Source: Bacteroidales bacterium
GTDB taxonomy: Bacteria > Bacteroidota > Bacteroidia > Bacteroidales > NBLH01
Direction: 5' to 3'
DNA length: 9,922 nucleotides
NCBI GenBank assembly: GCA_029210905.1
Contig: JARGGF010000091.1
Coordinates: 1 to 9,922, forward strand
This document shows, piece by piece, positions 1 to 6,798 of this stretch. Under the pieces are notes generated by a model. That model worked only from the letters and a program-made list of their open reading frames with translations, was not told the DNA's origin and ran no database searches. The translations under genes and the position numbers were made by a program. Each line of letters opens with the position of its first letter. Positions within the stretch are counted from its first letter, which is position 1.

Positions 1-38
1 TTCTGACCGATACGAGTTTTAATATCATTTATATTCAT
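1..38 (-). CDS. Start of leftward gene, likely CI/XRE-type repressor (partial)
   Basis: Read on the minus strand from an ATG at 38-36, the open frame runs off the window edge and gives MNINDIKTRIGQ before it is cut. Many XRE-family phage and Bacteroidota repressors begin with a short lead-in ending in a similar IGxRI stretch just before the first helix of the HTH domain. The position also fits: it is divergent from a long rightward operon across about 110 bp of A/T-rich DNA with operator-like repeats, as in the cI-PR-cro layout. Only 12 residues are visible, so the repressor identity is an inference from the N-terminus and the context. It could be any leftward gene. Confidence 0.45.
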   Translation of the reverse strand, partial: MNINDIKTRIGQ

Positions 39-43
39 ATTAT

Positions 44-80
44 ATATTAATTTATTTGATAATATTAATTTAATTAATAT
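44..80. repeat. Three operator-like half-sites (ATATTAATT), two direct and one inverted
   Basis: The 9-mer ATATTAATT occurs at 44-52 and 62-70, and its reverse complement AATTAATAT at 72-80. The copies at 62-70 and 72-80 form a perfect inverted repeat of 9+1+9 bp. The two direct copies extend to an identical 11-mer, ATATTAATTTA, at 44-54 and 62-72, offset by 18 bp. The palindrome lies in the spacer between the -33 and -7 boxes of the rightward promoter and overlaps the first three bases of the -7 box, so a bound repressor would block polymerase. The sequence is pure A/T, so chance repeats are more likely here than elsewhere. Confidence 0.45.
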
Positions 81-85
81 ATTTG
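55..85 (+). promoter_or_regulatory. Bacteroidota-type promoter for the rightward early operon
   Basis: TTTG at 55-58 and TATATTTG at 78-85 match the Bacteroidota primary-sigma consensus (-33 TTTG, -7 TAnnTTTG) without mismatch, with a 19-bp spacer, inside the usual 19-21 bp range. Transcription would start near 91-93, leaving a leader of about 55 nt before the ATG at 149. No other box pair of this quality was noticed in the window, and the downstream genes have almost no intergenic space, so this promoter probably drives the whole rightward operon. Confidence 0.6.
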
Positions 86-148
86 TCTTAAAACTAAGAA
101 CTAACAACAAATAAACGAAATAATACCTAACCAGTATACATATTTACT

Positions 149-526
149 ATGGAAAAAATTACATATCAAAAAAAAAGGAAATTAACCGACACTGAGTTAA
201 ATGTGTGGGTAAAAAATCTTCCTGTACCGCAGAAGGAGATTTTTTACGAAAAAATTGACAACTGCGATGCGCTCTGGATTGGAATTGATGATATGAAAGA
301 CCGGAGAAAACGTTTTAACAATTATCGTTATAAAGGAGTTTCAAAACCAGATTCTTTCTCCCAGTTACTGATATACGTATCGGCATTGTATGCACAGCCA
401 GATTTAAAAATTGAAACCATTTTCCCAAACATAGACAAGCAGTTTGCAGAAACCTTTGTGCCAATTGTGCTTAAAAAATCAACGGAAACTAACAACTTCA
501 ATTATAATGCTGAGAATAAAACGTAA
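149..526 (+). CDS. First gene of the early operon, unknown (possible divergent HTH)
   Basis: A 125-residue protein, first after the rightward promoter, where cro sits in lambda-like phages. I do not recognise the family. Residues 52-108 (an RRKRFNNY stretch, then a KPDSFSQLL helix, then KIETIFP) have the spacing of the second half of an XRE HTH domain, in which a recognition helix is followed by a 'p..f..ll.ia..l.v.ietlFp' helix pair. This suggests a strongly diverged Cro-like regulator but is only a pattern resemblance. The N-terminus is basic (QKKRK at 7-11) and is encoded across an A9 run at 168-176. The next gene starts inside its last codons (20-nt overlap), which suggests translational coupling. 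No signal peptide or membrane segment is seen. Confidence 0.75.
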   Translation: MEKITYQKKRKLTDTELNVWVKNLPVPQKEIFYEKIDNCDALWIGIDDMKDRRKRFNNYRYKGVSKPDSFSQLLIYVSALYAQPDLKIETIFPNIDKQFAETFVPIVLKKSTETNNFNYNAENKT

Positions 527-716
527 CAATTTAATTCATGAGATGCACGACAAAGGCATTAGTGCCTATGCAATTGCAGCAAAGTTAAATGTGTATCCAA
601 AAACAATTTACAACATTATTAAAAAAAAGCATACACCATCAGTTGAACTGGCACAATCAATCGCCAATTTATTCGGAATTAAAATAGAAGAGTTATTTGA
701 ATTCGAGGAGGAGTAA
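507..716 (+). CDS. Small XRE-family HTH regulator (Cro-like)
   Basis: A 69-residue single-domain DNA-binding protein. Residues 18-60 read as a typical XRE fold: ISAYAIAAKLNVYPKTIYNI supplies helices 2 and 3 (turn and recognition helix), and the run VELAQSIANLFGIKIEELF is the family's closing helix pair. It ends in an acidic EFEEE tail. I chose the ATG at 507, which overlaps the preceding gene by only 20 nt; the frame is open further upstream to 444, but that would place 21 more codons inside the preceding gene. Being second in the operon and divergent from the putative repressor fits a Cro-type role, binding the half-sites at 44-80. That target is inferred. It has no dimerisation or peptidase domain, so it is not a full CI. 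Confidence 0.85.
   Translation: MLRIKRNNLIHEMHDKGISAYAIAAKLNVYPKTIYNIIKKKHTPSVELAQSIANLFGIKIEELFEFEEE
706..711 (+). promoter_or_regulatory. Strong Shine-Dalgarno site (AGGAGG) before the gene at 718
   Basis: AGGAGG lies 6 nt upstream of the ATG at 718 and selects that start over the in-frame TTG at 697. Such a site is rare in this window and in Bacteroidota in general. It lies inside GAG codons that encode the acidic C-terminus of the HTH protein, so part of the match may be a coding accident. Confidence 0.5.
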
Positions 717-717
717 G

Positions 718-936
718 ATGAAAATAGAGATAGAAATCAATAAAGAAGAAATTGGAGGACTTATAGCTGTTCATATTGATGGTGATATGCCTGTTAGAAC
801 AGCACTTAATCTATTGGAGCATGCAAAATCAGAAATCTATAGAAAAGCAAACAATTTACTTCCAAAAACAGGAACAGTTGGAGGTAAAGAGGTTTACGAG
901 GTGCTTGACAATTATCTTATTAAAGATATAATTTAA
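718..936 (+). CDS. Hypothetical small early protein, 72 aa
   Basis: I do not recognise this protein. It starts at the ATG at 718, one base after the stop of the HTH gene (TAA-G-ATG) and behind the AGGAGG at 706-711, so it is probably translated in step with the regulator. The sequence alternates an N-terminal beta-like strand (KIEIEINKEE, residues 2-11), a second strand (GLIAVHIDGD, 15-24), a helix (VRTALNLLEHAKSEIYRKA, 27-45) and a C-terminal helix (KEVYEVLDNYLIKDII). That is an alpha/beta layout with no cysteines or catalytic motif visible. Size and position match the orphan early genes of phages. No function can be given. Confidence 0.7.
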   Translation: MKIEIEINKEEIGGLIAVHIDGDMPVRTALNLLEHAKSEIYRKANNLLPKTGTVGGKEVYEVLDNYLIKDII

Positions 937-946
937 AATAATAGTT

Positions 947-1168
947 ATGCCAAAACAAACAGGAGGCCAGGAAATGAGAGACCTGGCAGCGATGATTAAT
1001 AAACAAATACCAGGGCTTGGATTTGCCTTATTTGTTTTCCCACTTAATGAACCAGGAATGGCCAATTACGTTTCAAACGGACAAAGAGAGGATATGATTA
1101 AAATGCTCAGAGAAACATTAGCCAGGTTTGAAAATGGAGGGATTGTTCAAACTCCAGAGAGGAATTAG
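947..1168 (+). CDS. Hypothetical small phage protein, 73 aa
   Basis: A short protein whose middle (GLGFALFVFPL at residues 23-33, then ANYVSNGQREDMIKMLRET at 39-57) resembles a small orphan family I recall from many prophages, in which a hydrophobic strand is followed by 'nYiSNg.ReDMi..l.e'. The family has no assigned function that I know of. Two starts are possible: the ATG at 947, used here, and an in-frame ATG at 974 that has AGGAGG at 961-966 with 7-nt spacing and gives 64 residues beginning MRDLAAM. The shorter form is a serious alternative because the first nine residues carry no recognisable structure. Confidence 0.7.
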   Translation: MPKQTGGQEMRDLAAMINKQIPGLGFALFVFPLNEPGMANYVSNGQREDMIKMLRETLARFENGGIVQTPERN

Positions 1169-1188
1169 CAACTAATAAATTTTATAAT

Positions 1189-1527
1189 ATGAATTCAAGA
1201 CCAGAACATCCAATTGATATATCAGAAGAATTTAATATCCCTGATTTTAAAGAAATAATCAAAAAGGAATGTGAAAAAGCAATTCCGCCTGATGAAAAGA
1301 TTGAAATTAAAATTACTGCTGAGTTTAGGAAAGATAAGACTCTAAAAATTGTTATGAGGCTCGATGAAAATTCAAATTTATCCAAAATTTTTACTGCTCT
1401 TGAAAAACCCAGGAACCAACTTATTAATAAAGTTGCTGAAAGTTTTGCGAATTCTGATGGTCCTGGAGACTTTGAAGACTATGACAATTTTATGAATAAA
1501 ACCAGGATAGGAGATATAATCAAATGA
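1189..1527 (+). CDS. Hypothetical protein, 112 aa
   Basis: An unrecognised, highly charged protein rich in Lys, Glu and Asp. Residues 17-33 look helical (IPDFKEIIKKECEKAIP), 37-57 look like two beta strands (KIEIKITAEFRKDKTLKIVM), and 64-87 look like a long helix. The tail around GDFEDYDNFMNK is acidic. Its TGA overlaps the ATG of the HNH gene (ATGA, 4 nt), so the two are very likely translationally coupled and may be co-regulated. No catalytic motif, membrane segment or signal peptide is visible. The 20 bases before it (1169-1188) are A/T-rich and show no promoter. Confidence 0.7.
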   Translation: MNSRPEHPIDISEEFNIPDFKEIIKKECEKAIPPDEKIEIKITAEFRKDKTLKIVMRLDENSNLSKIFTALEKPRNQLINKVAESFANSDGPGDFEDYDNFMNKTRIGDIIK

Positions 1528-2282
1528 AAGCGTGGACTCTAAAGGAAATCTTATTTCTTGAGCATCATTATAAAACAATGACTGTTGCTAAAATAGCCCA
1601 GGAACTGAAAAGAACAAAAAGCGCCGTACAATCAAAAGCGAATGATCTGGGATTAAGAAAACTGCTTACGTGGACCAATGAAATGGACAAAGTTGTAAAA
1701 GAATTGTATCCAATAATGTCTGCCTCACAAGTTGCTAAAAAATTAAATACCACTAAAAATGCCATAAAAAACAGAGCAAACGTATTGAAAATTAATAAAT
1801 CAGGTAATTCCGGGAGGTTTCAAAAAGGTCATGTACCAGCAAACAAAGGGAAAAAGATGTCTCCGGAGCACTACGAAAAATCAAAACACACATTTTTTAA
1901 AAAGGGGCACCACCCCGGAAATATCAAGCGCGTAGGTGCTGTAAAAATGAGTAGGGACGGATATTATGTAATTAAAACCAAAAACCCTGATAAATGGGAA
2001 TATGTACATCGGTTAATTTGGAAGAAACACCACAAACAACCAATAAAAAGAAATGAGATTATTGTTTTTACTGACGGCAATAAAGAGAACCTGGCCATTG
2101 ATAATCTTGAGAAAATTGACCGCAATAAACATATTGAAAGAGTTCGAAATTCGGATGGATATGTTTCCTACCTGATATCGCGTGATGATGATATAAGGCA
2201 GGAAATTTTAAGAAATCCTGAATTAATTGAATTAAAGCGGAAAGTGATGAAACTTAAAAATTTAGTAAAAAATGAAAATTGA
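1524..2282 (+). CDS. HNH endonuclease family protein with two Myb-like repeats
   Basis: A 252-residue protein of the phage HNH_3-like type. Two SANT/Myb-like HTH repeats come first: WTLKEILFLEHHYKTMTVAKIA.. at 4-45 and WTNEMDKVVKELYP..SASQVA.. at 50-91, each beginning with W-T and ending in a 'tk.ai..kAn.L' recognition helix. Next come two FxKGHxPxN motifs (99-107 and 124-133), and then the HNH core: VHRLIW (161-166), FTDGNKENL (182-190) and IDNLEKI (192-198), with H162, N189 and N194 as likely metal or structural residues. Where many relatives have HxDG, this one has F182-T-D-G. A hydrophobic residue there is known in a large subset, so loss of activity cannot be inferred. Such proteins act as homing or genome-nicking endonucleases or packaging helpers; the Myb repeats would give DNA specificity. 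Confidence 0.85.
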   Translation: MKAWTLKEILFLEHHYKTMTVAKIAQELKRTKSAVQSKANDLGLRKLLTWTNEMDKVVKELYPIMSASQVAKKLNTTKNAIKNRANVLKINKSGNSGRFQKGHVPANKGKKMSPEHYEKSKHTFFKKGHHPGNIKRVGAVKMSRDGYYVIKTKNPDKWEYVHRLIWKKHHKQPIKRNEIIVFTDGNKENLAIDNLEKIDRNKHIERVRNSDGYVSYLISRDDDIRQEILRNPELIELKRKVMKLKNLVKNEN

Positions 2283-2697
2283 AAACCTGCAAAAACTCGA
2301 CAGTATGTTGGGGAAAAAATTCACTTATGAAGGAAGTGATATCACCCTGTTAACTTATAAGCAAACAGGAGAAAAAATTGAGTTGGTTACCAATGGAGAT
2401 TGGATTCATACAACAGTATTTGACCTGGGCATTGTGATTGCAAGGATGAAAGAAATTCATCTTCCGCAAGTAACGCTTGAAGAGGCGTTTAAACAGAATA
2501 CAAAGTTTGTGGCTATTAAAAACAATGCCATTGACAAGGTGCAGGACAGCCTTTTAGAGATGATTGATAAAGTGATGTCTGACCCTGGTAATATCAGCCA
2601 GGCAGAGTCAGTAGTAAACATTGCCGATTCTGTTGTAAGGACAGAAAAGTTGAAAATTGAGCAAATGGCACTGCTCAATAAACTTCAACAGTTATAA
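2272..2697 (+). CDS. Hypothetical protein, 141 aa, beta N-half and helical C-half
   Basis: An unrecognised protein that begins 11 nt inside the end of the HNH gene. Residues 15-58 look like a small beta barrel (KKFTYEGSDITLLTYK, then KIELVTNGDWIHTTVFDLG), while 68-141 look almost wholly helical (LLEMIDKVMSDPG, AESVVNIADSVVRTEKLKIE). The helical half resembles orphan phage proteins with a 'kV..Dp..i.qAesvvni.n.vv...K.kie' pattern seen near replication genes, but I know of no function for them. A coiled-coil or oligomerising role is possible. No cysteines or catalytic motifs are seen. Confidence 0.7.
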   Translation: MKIENLQKLDSMLGKKFTYEGSDITLLTYKQTGEKIELVTNGDWIHTTVFDLGIVIARMKEIHLPQVTLEEAFKQNTKFVAIKNNAIDKVQDSLLEMIDKVMSDPGNISQAESVVNIADSVVRTEKLKIEQMALLNKLQQL

Positions 2698-2699
2698 CC

Positions 2700-2921
2700 A
2701 TGCCATCAATTACACTTACACATAATTTGGAAGTAAGCCTTGAACGCTTCCTTGAAGCTTGCACACTTAGCCAGTTATATGAATTGGAATTACTCCTGGG
2801 TAAAAAGCTAAACCAGGTTGAACAGGAATTGGAAATACAGGACATGGATAAAGCAAGTATGAAGCATAAAATATTAACCAAAAAATCAGAAAGTCATGAA
2901 AATGAAGAAAAAGGAATTTGA
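2700..2921 (+). CDS. Hypothetical small helical protein, 73 aa
   Basis: It starts two bases after the preceding stop (TAA-CC-ATG) and overlaps the next gene by 26 nt. Residues 10-47 are predicted mostly helical with a leucine-rich pattern (LERFLEACTLSQLYELELLL, then KKLNQVEQELEIQ), which could form a short coiled coil. The tail (KKSESHENEEKGI) is charged and lies largely within the overlap with the next gene. The family is unrecognised and no enzyme motif is visible. Its place just upstream of the primase suggests it belongs to the replication module, but that is position alone. Confidence 0.65.
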   Translation: MPSITLTHNLEVSLERFLEACTLSQLYELELLLGKKLNQVEQELEIQDMDKASMKHKILTKKSESHENEEKGI

Positions 2922-3357
2922 ACTATTAAAGCAGCATGAAGGTAAAGACGCCTATTTAAGGGCCCCAAAGCATGGACTTCACAGATATGAAAGAATTAAA
3001 ATAATCTTCATTAATCTTTCAACTAGCCTCATGCATATTGAATTTGAAGATAAGTCATTACTTGAATATTATTCAAATATCATAGAACGTAAAAGAATTG
3101 AAGAATTATTCGTAGTACCAAGTTGGTCTATAAAAGGAGCCTTAGTAAAAATTGAAGGTTGTATGGAAGCTGATAGCCCCAATATTAAAGGGGAGACTTT
3201 CAGCATAAAGACAAATAAATTGCTATGTAATGGGACAGTTTCGGCCTGGTGTGAAAATTTACCTGGAGGCGCATTCGATGTTCGTTATATGATTCCACAA
3301 AACCTACCTGTTGAAGATTTCTTTTTGTTCAGTAGTGTTTCTGGTTTAAATGCCTGA
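2896..3357 (+). CDS. Hypothetical protein, 153 aa
   Basis: An unrecognised alpha/beta protein. The start is taken at 2896; an ATG at 2902 would remove only two residues. The N-terminus is basic and helical (KKKEFELLKQH), followed by alternating hydrophobic strands (RIKIIFINLS, LMHIEFED, LFVVPSWSIKGALVKIEG) and a C-terminal region with two cysteines (C111 and C118) and a hydrophobic FFLFSSVSG stretch. The many short strands suggest a compact beta-rich domain. Because its end overlaps the next small gene by 8 nt, and that gene overlaps the primase by 23 nt, the three are probably translated as a coupled set. No catalytic signature is seen. Confidence 0.7.
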   Translation: MKMKKKEFELLKQHEGKDAYLRAPKHGLHRYERIKIIFINLSTSLMHIEFEDKSLLEYYSNIIERKRIEELFVVPSWSIKGALVKIEGCMEADSPNIKGETFSIKTNKLLCNGTVSAWCENLPGGAFDVRYMIPQNLPVEDFFLFSSVSGLNA

Positions 3358-3523
3358 TAAAAAAGAAATATTGTTATTTATCATTAATGAGATAGACAGG
3401 ATGTTAAAGGAAGATTATTTACCTATAAAATACCAGATCTATCTTATACACAGACGTGAAATTCTAACAAAAAAAATATATAACCCGAAACCTGTAATTT
3501 ATGATATCCCCGCAAACCATTGA
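3350..3523 (+). CDS. Small protein of 57 aa overlapping the primase start
   Basis: A short open frame that fills the otherwise unexplained gap between 3357 and 3501. It starts with the ATG at 3350, overlapping the preceding stop (ATGCCTGA, 8 nt), and ends at the TGA at 3521-3523, 23 nt inside the primase gene. Residues 5-38 look helical and amphipathic (KEILLFIINEIDRMLKED, then LPIKYQIYLIHRREIL), with a basic end (RREILTKK at 35-42). The overlaps at both ends are of the kind seen throughout this operon, which supports a real gene. The family is unrecognised. It could be a primase partner or only a coupling peptide. Confidence 0.6.
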   Translation: MPDKKEILLFIINEIDRMLKEDYLPIKYQIYLIHRREILTKKIYNPKPVIYDIPANH

Positions 3524-6500
3524 TAAAGTAAAAGAGCTCTCCATCATTGATATTATTGAGAAATATCATGAAATACCTAAAAAAGCAGGTGTTAATTACG
3601 TGTGCCATTGCCCATGGCATAAGGACAAACACCCATCGTTTATGGCTTCGCCATCAAAAAATATTGGAAAATGTTTTGTTTGCGATAAGGCCGTTAACGG
3701 CATCTCTCTGGTTATGGACTTAAAATCTGTGGGTTATCCGGAGGCTATTAAAATGATAGCCAATGATTTTAATATAAAAATTATAGAAACTTATAAAAAG
3801 GAGGCTACTGATGAAGAAAAACTAAAAAACAAGGAAATGGAAGCGCTGATTATTGCCAGTAGCTGGGCGGCTGATTGGTACCATAATCAGCTGCTTTCTG
3901 CCCTTGAAAAGTATTTTCCTGGTAATCCTTACAATATTTTCATTTTTGGACAAAAGAGTGAGAATATTTCAAAATATAATCCTGAAATGGCTATAATAGC
4001 CTATATTCTGGAACGTTTTAAATACAATATTGAATTAATTAAGAAATTTAAGATAGGTTATGCCCCCTATGGGTACTCCAACCTGCATTCAGCAGCGATT
4101 TTAGCAGGTTTTAAGCTGGATGTGCTGGTTAAGGCCGGACTGGTTAAGCAAAAAGACAGCGGGGTTATTGATTGCTTCATCCACCGGCCTTTAATTTTTC
4201 CAATACATAGTGCAAAAGGCAGTATTGTGGGTTTTTCGGCCCGGAAGATGCCCTGGGATAACAGCCAGGATAAAACGGGCCGGCCCTATCCTAAATTTAT
4301 AAATACTTCTGAAACCCTTGTATATAATAAGAGCAATTTGCTTTATGGATTTGATTATGAAACCCAGGGAGCTATTAGAAAAGCAGATAAAGCTTATGTT
4401 GTTGAAGGTAACACCGATAAAACATCCTTGTTTTTTATTGGTGTTAAAAATGCTGTGGCTAAATCCGGTACAGCTTTGACCGATGCGCAGATAGAAAGCC
4501 TGAAAAAACTGACAAAAAACATTTGCCTGCTGGATGATGGCGACAATGCCGGACAGCTGTCAATGTTGAAAAATGGAGAAAAGCTTAATACTGCAGGTTG
4601 TAATGTTACAGTAATTACCATTCCGGAAGGGGAAGATCCTGACAGTTTTTTTAAAACAGAAGAGCAATTCAGGGAATTTGAACGTGATTTTGAAAAAGAT
4701 TATATAATCGATGTCAGGGCGGTTCCTGAGCTGGAAGAGGCTTCAACAATTCAGCTAAAAAAGAAAGTAAAACAGGCAGTGGCCGAAATGCTGCTACAAA
4801 AGCCTAAAGAGGATCGTGACGAATACATTCAGGCCATAATAAAAGGCTCTGATACAAATCAGAAGGACTGGAACCAGGCAATTAGGATCGCTGCTTTTAG
4901 TGTGATAAATAAAGGCTTAAATATCACTGAAGAGCAGGAAGGCCAAAGGATTGAACCGGATAACTCAGATGAGAACAGGAGAAAGCACGATTTTTATAAA
5001 ATTAAGATTGACAGAGGAGGGCACCCGACAGGTATTGAAATTGATGAAAGAAAATTCCTGCTCAAATTAAAATCAACCAAATATTGGGAATTTGAAAATA
5101 ATGGAAAGGCAAAACATATCTATTTTGGGTTTTTCACTTATTCGTTAAGCATAGATGAGGGCGAAATAATTTTTGTTCAATTAAAGGAAGGCAGAATTAA
5201 AAAGGTGTCGATTAATTTAATTAAAAGAACATTTTTTGAGTTTGTTAAGTTGCTCCGACCATTGGAGCATTCGGGGTTTACAAAAGAAGGAAAGGAGTGG
5301 GAAAAGATAGTTATCAACTCAGAATTAGAGACGCTTTTGATAAAAAAGGTAACCACTCTTTTTGAAGAAAAACGGATGATAATTTATCCTGATAAAAAAA
5401 TAAATATTATTCAGGATACAATTTTCAATCATTACACTTTCTTTCAGAATTTCTTTGTAGTTTCTGATAAAAATGGCTATACCGTGAATAATTACAGTCA
5501 ACTAAGAGATGGTTATGTTTGGGATGATTCCGTATTAGACAGAGAATTTAACGAACCAAAGGATTCTCAGCCTGGCGTATTTGAAAAATTTGTCCATGAT
5601 ATCAGTGGCAATGAGTGGGATTTAAAACAGAACAAATCAAATTATAAAGAGAGGCTCAGATATAAATCATTACTAATTGCAGGAGGTTATGGTCTACATA
5701 ACTATAACGAAATTAAACGAAAACTTGTAATTCTTACACAAGGAAGGATTAGTGAAGATGACACCTCTGAAGGAAGAGAAGGTAAAACCCTTTTTGTAAA
5801 GAGCTTAGGTAGATATATGTTGAATAAGCATCCAAAGAATAGTAAGACATTTGTATCTATTCCAGGTAAGGATCTAAAAGCTGATGATAAACATAAATGG
5901 CAGGATATTGAGTTAAATACCACTTGTGTATTATATGATGATCCTCCACCATGGATTTCAATTGAAAGCCTATACAATGTTGCTGAAGATTCTTTTAAAG
6001 TTGAAAAGAAGAATCTAGGCAACAGCTATATAGAATCAAGAATGTATATGACCACAAATAGACCTTTTGAACGTGATAGTGGATCTTCGAAAGATAGAAC
6101 ATGTGTTATAGAACTTGACAGTATATTTAGTGCTGAATATTCGCCGGAGGATAAATACAATCATTACTTTTTTCGCGATTGGAAAGGTAATTTGGAAGAT
6201 GAGTGGAACAAATATTATAAATATGTGCTTGGAACCATGCTCCCGGAATATTTCAAAGCAAACTGCAAATTGCTTGAACCACCATCAAAGAACCTGCACC
6301 GAAATGAATTATTGCAAAAAGCCAGGCGCTTAACAAAAGGTGTGGATGTAATCTTCTGGATGGACAATTTGTGCCATGGCGATCAGCTCAATGAGCCATT
6401 CCTGGTTATTGGGGAGCAATATCATACAAAAGACTTATATCCAAAGTTCCTGGAATTCAGTGGATATAAGGATGACCAAAAGCTGAAACTTAATTTTTCG

Positions 6501-6791
6501 AAAGTGATAAAAGCTTATATGGAAAAAGAGTCTATCACCTTCGATACCGGCAGGGATAGTTCAGGAACCTGGATTGAAATTAAAGGAGGACTTCCGGAGA
6601 AAATAACTATAAACCAGGAGTATGTTGCTGATTTCTTTAACAATGGCAATGGATATACACTTACTGATATTGCCAGTGATGATGAGCTTAAATTGATGAC
6701 TTATGATTTTAATGAGAAATATGATTTAAATGTAACCCCTGTAATGCTTAGAAAAGCAGCTGAGCTTATGCAGGAAGAAATGCCATACTAA
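3501..6791 (+). CDS. DNA primase-helicase fusion (CHC2 zinc finger, TOPRIM, SF3-type ATPase)
   Basis: A 1096-residue replication enzyme that would make primers and unwind the phage origin. Domains in order: a CHC2 zinc finger at 30-70 with ligands C37, H40, C58 and C61 (CPWH...CFVC); the primase core at about 115-295; TOPRIM at about 296-375 with VVEGNTDK (E302) and LLDDGDNAG (D346, D348) as metal-binding residues; a linker at about 400-715; and an SF3/DUF5906-like ATPase at about 720-880. In the ATPase, Walker A reads EGREGKT (757-763, K762), Walker B is VLYDD (810-814), and the sensor-1 region is MTTNR (850-854). A C-terminal domain of about 200 residues may bind DNA. S756 replaces the usual first Gly of GxxxxGKT, which SF3-like proteins tolerate. 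It starts 23 nt before the stop of the 57-residue gene. Few CCWGG sites and more CTA codons at about 5640-6170 hint at mosaic origin. Confidence 0.93.
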   Translation: MISPQTIDKVKELSIIDIIEKYHEIPKKAGVNYVCHCPWHKDKHPSFMASPSKNIGKCFVCDKAVNGISLVMDLKSVGYPEAIKMIANDFNIKIIETYKKEATDEEKLKNKEMEALIIASSWAADWYHNQLLSALEKYFPGNPYNIFIFGQKSENISKYNPEMAIIAYILERFKYNIELIKKFKIGYAPYGYSNLHSAAILAGFKLDVLVKAGLVKQKDSGVIDCFIHRPLIFPIHSAKGSIVGFSARKMPWDNSQDKTGRPYPKFINTSETLVYNKSNLLYGFDYETQGAIRKADKAYVVEGNTDKTSLFFIGVKNAVAKSGTALTDAQIESLKKLTKNICLLDDGDNAGQLSMLKNGEKLNTAGCNVTVITIPEGEDPDSFFKTEEQFREFERDFEKDYIIDVRAVPELEEASTIQLKKKVKQAVAEMLLQKPKEDRDEYIQAIIKGSDTNQKDWNQAIRIAAFSVINKGLNITEEQEGQRIEPDNSDENRRKHDFYKIKIDRGGHPTGIEIDERKFLLKLKSTKYWEFENNGKAKHIYFGFFTYSLSIDEGEIIFVQLKEGRIKKVSINLIKRTFFEFVKLLRPLEHSGFTKEGKEWEKIVINSELETLLIKKVTTLFEEKRMIIYPDKKINIIQDTIFNHYTFFQNFFVVSDKNGYTVNNYSQLRDGYVWDDSVLDREFNEPKDSQPGVFEKFVHDISGNEWDLKQNKSNYKERLRYKSLLIAGGYGLHNYNEIKRKLVILTQGRISEDDTSEGREGKTLFVKSLGRYMLNKHPKNSKTFVSIPGKDLKADDKHKWQDIELNTTCVLYDDPPPWISIESLYNVAEDSFKVEKKNLGNSYIESRMYMTTNRPFERDSGSSKDRTCVIELDSIFSAEYSPEDKYNHYFFRDWKGNLEDEWNKYYKYVLGTMLPEYFKANCKLLEPPSKNLHRNELLQKARRLTKGVDVIFWMDNLCHGDQLNEPFLVIGEQYHTKDLYPKFLEFSGYKDDQKLKLNFSKVIKAYMEKESITFDTGRDSSGTWIEIKGGLPEKITINQEYVADFFNNGNGYTLTDIASDDELKLMTYDFNEKYDLNVTPVMLRKAAELMQEEMPY

Positions 6792-6798
6792 TAAAATT

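Noticed and set aside
108..115. Possible leftward -7 box (TTTATTTG on the minus strand)
   Set aside because: It misses the second consensus base and has no TTTG 19-21 bp further upstream on that strand. The leftward promoter remains unlocated.
444..506. Upstream extension of the HTH gene at 507
   Set aside because: It would add 21 codons overlapping the preceding gene, with residues unlike an XRE N-terminus. The ATG at 507 gives a normal-length HTH protein.
697..717. TTG start for the gene at 718
   Set aside because: The ATG at 718 has AGGAGG with 6-nt spacing, and the extra seven residues would lie inside the preceding gene.
5514..5521. TATGTTTG, a match to the -7 promoter box
   Set aside because: It lies inside the primase gene and has no TTTG at the proper distance upstream, so it is probably chance.
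5702..6022. 106-codon open frame on the minus strand
   Set aside because: It lies wholly inside the helicase domain of the primase, has no family features, and is a low-complexity Ser/Leu-rich shadow.
6115..6333. 72-codon open frame on the plus strand in another frame
   Set aside because: It lies fully within the primase-helicase coding region, which keeps its conserved reading frame there, and it shows no recognisable motif.
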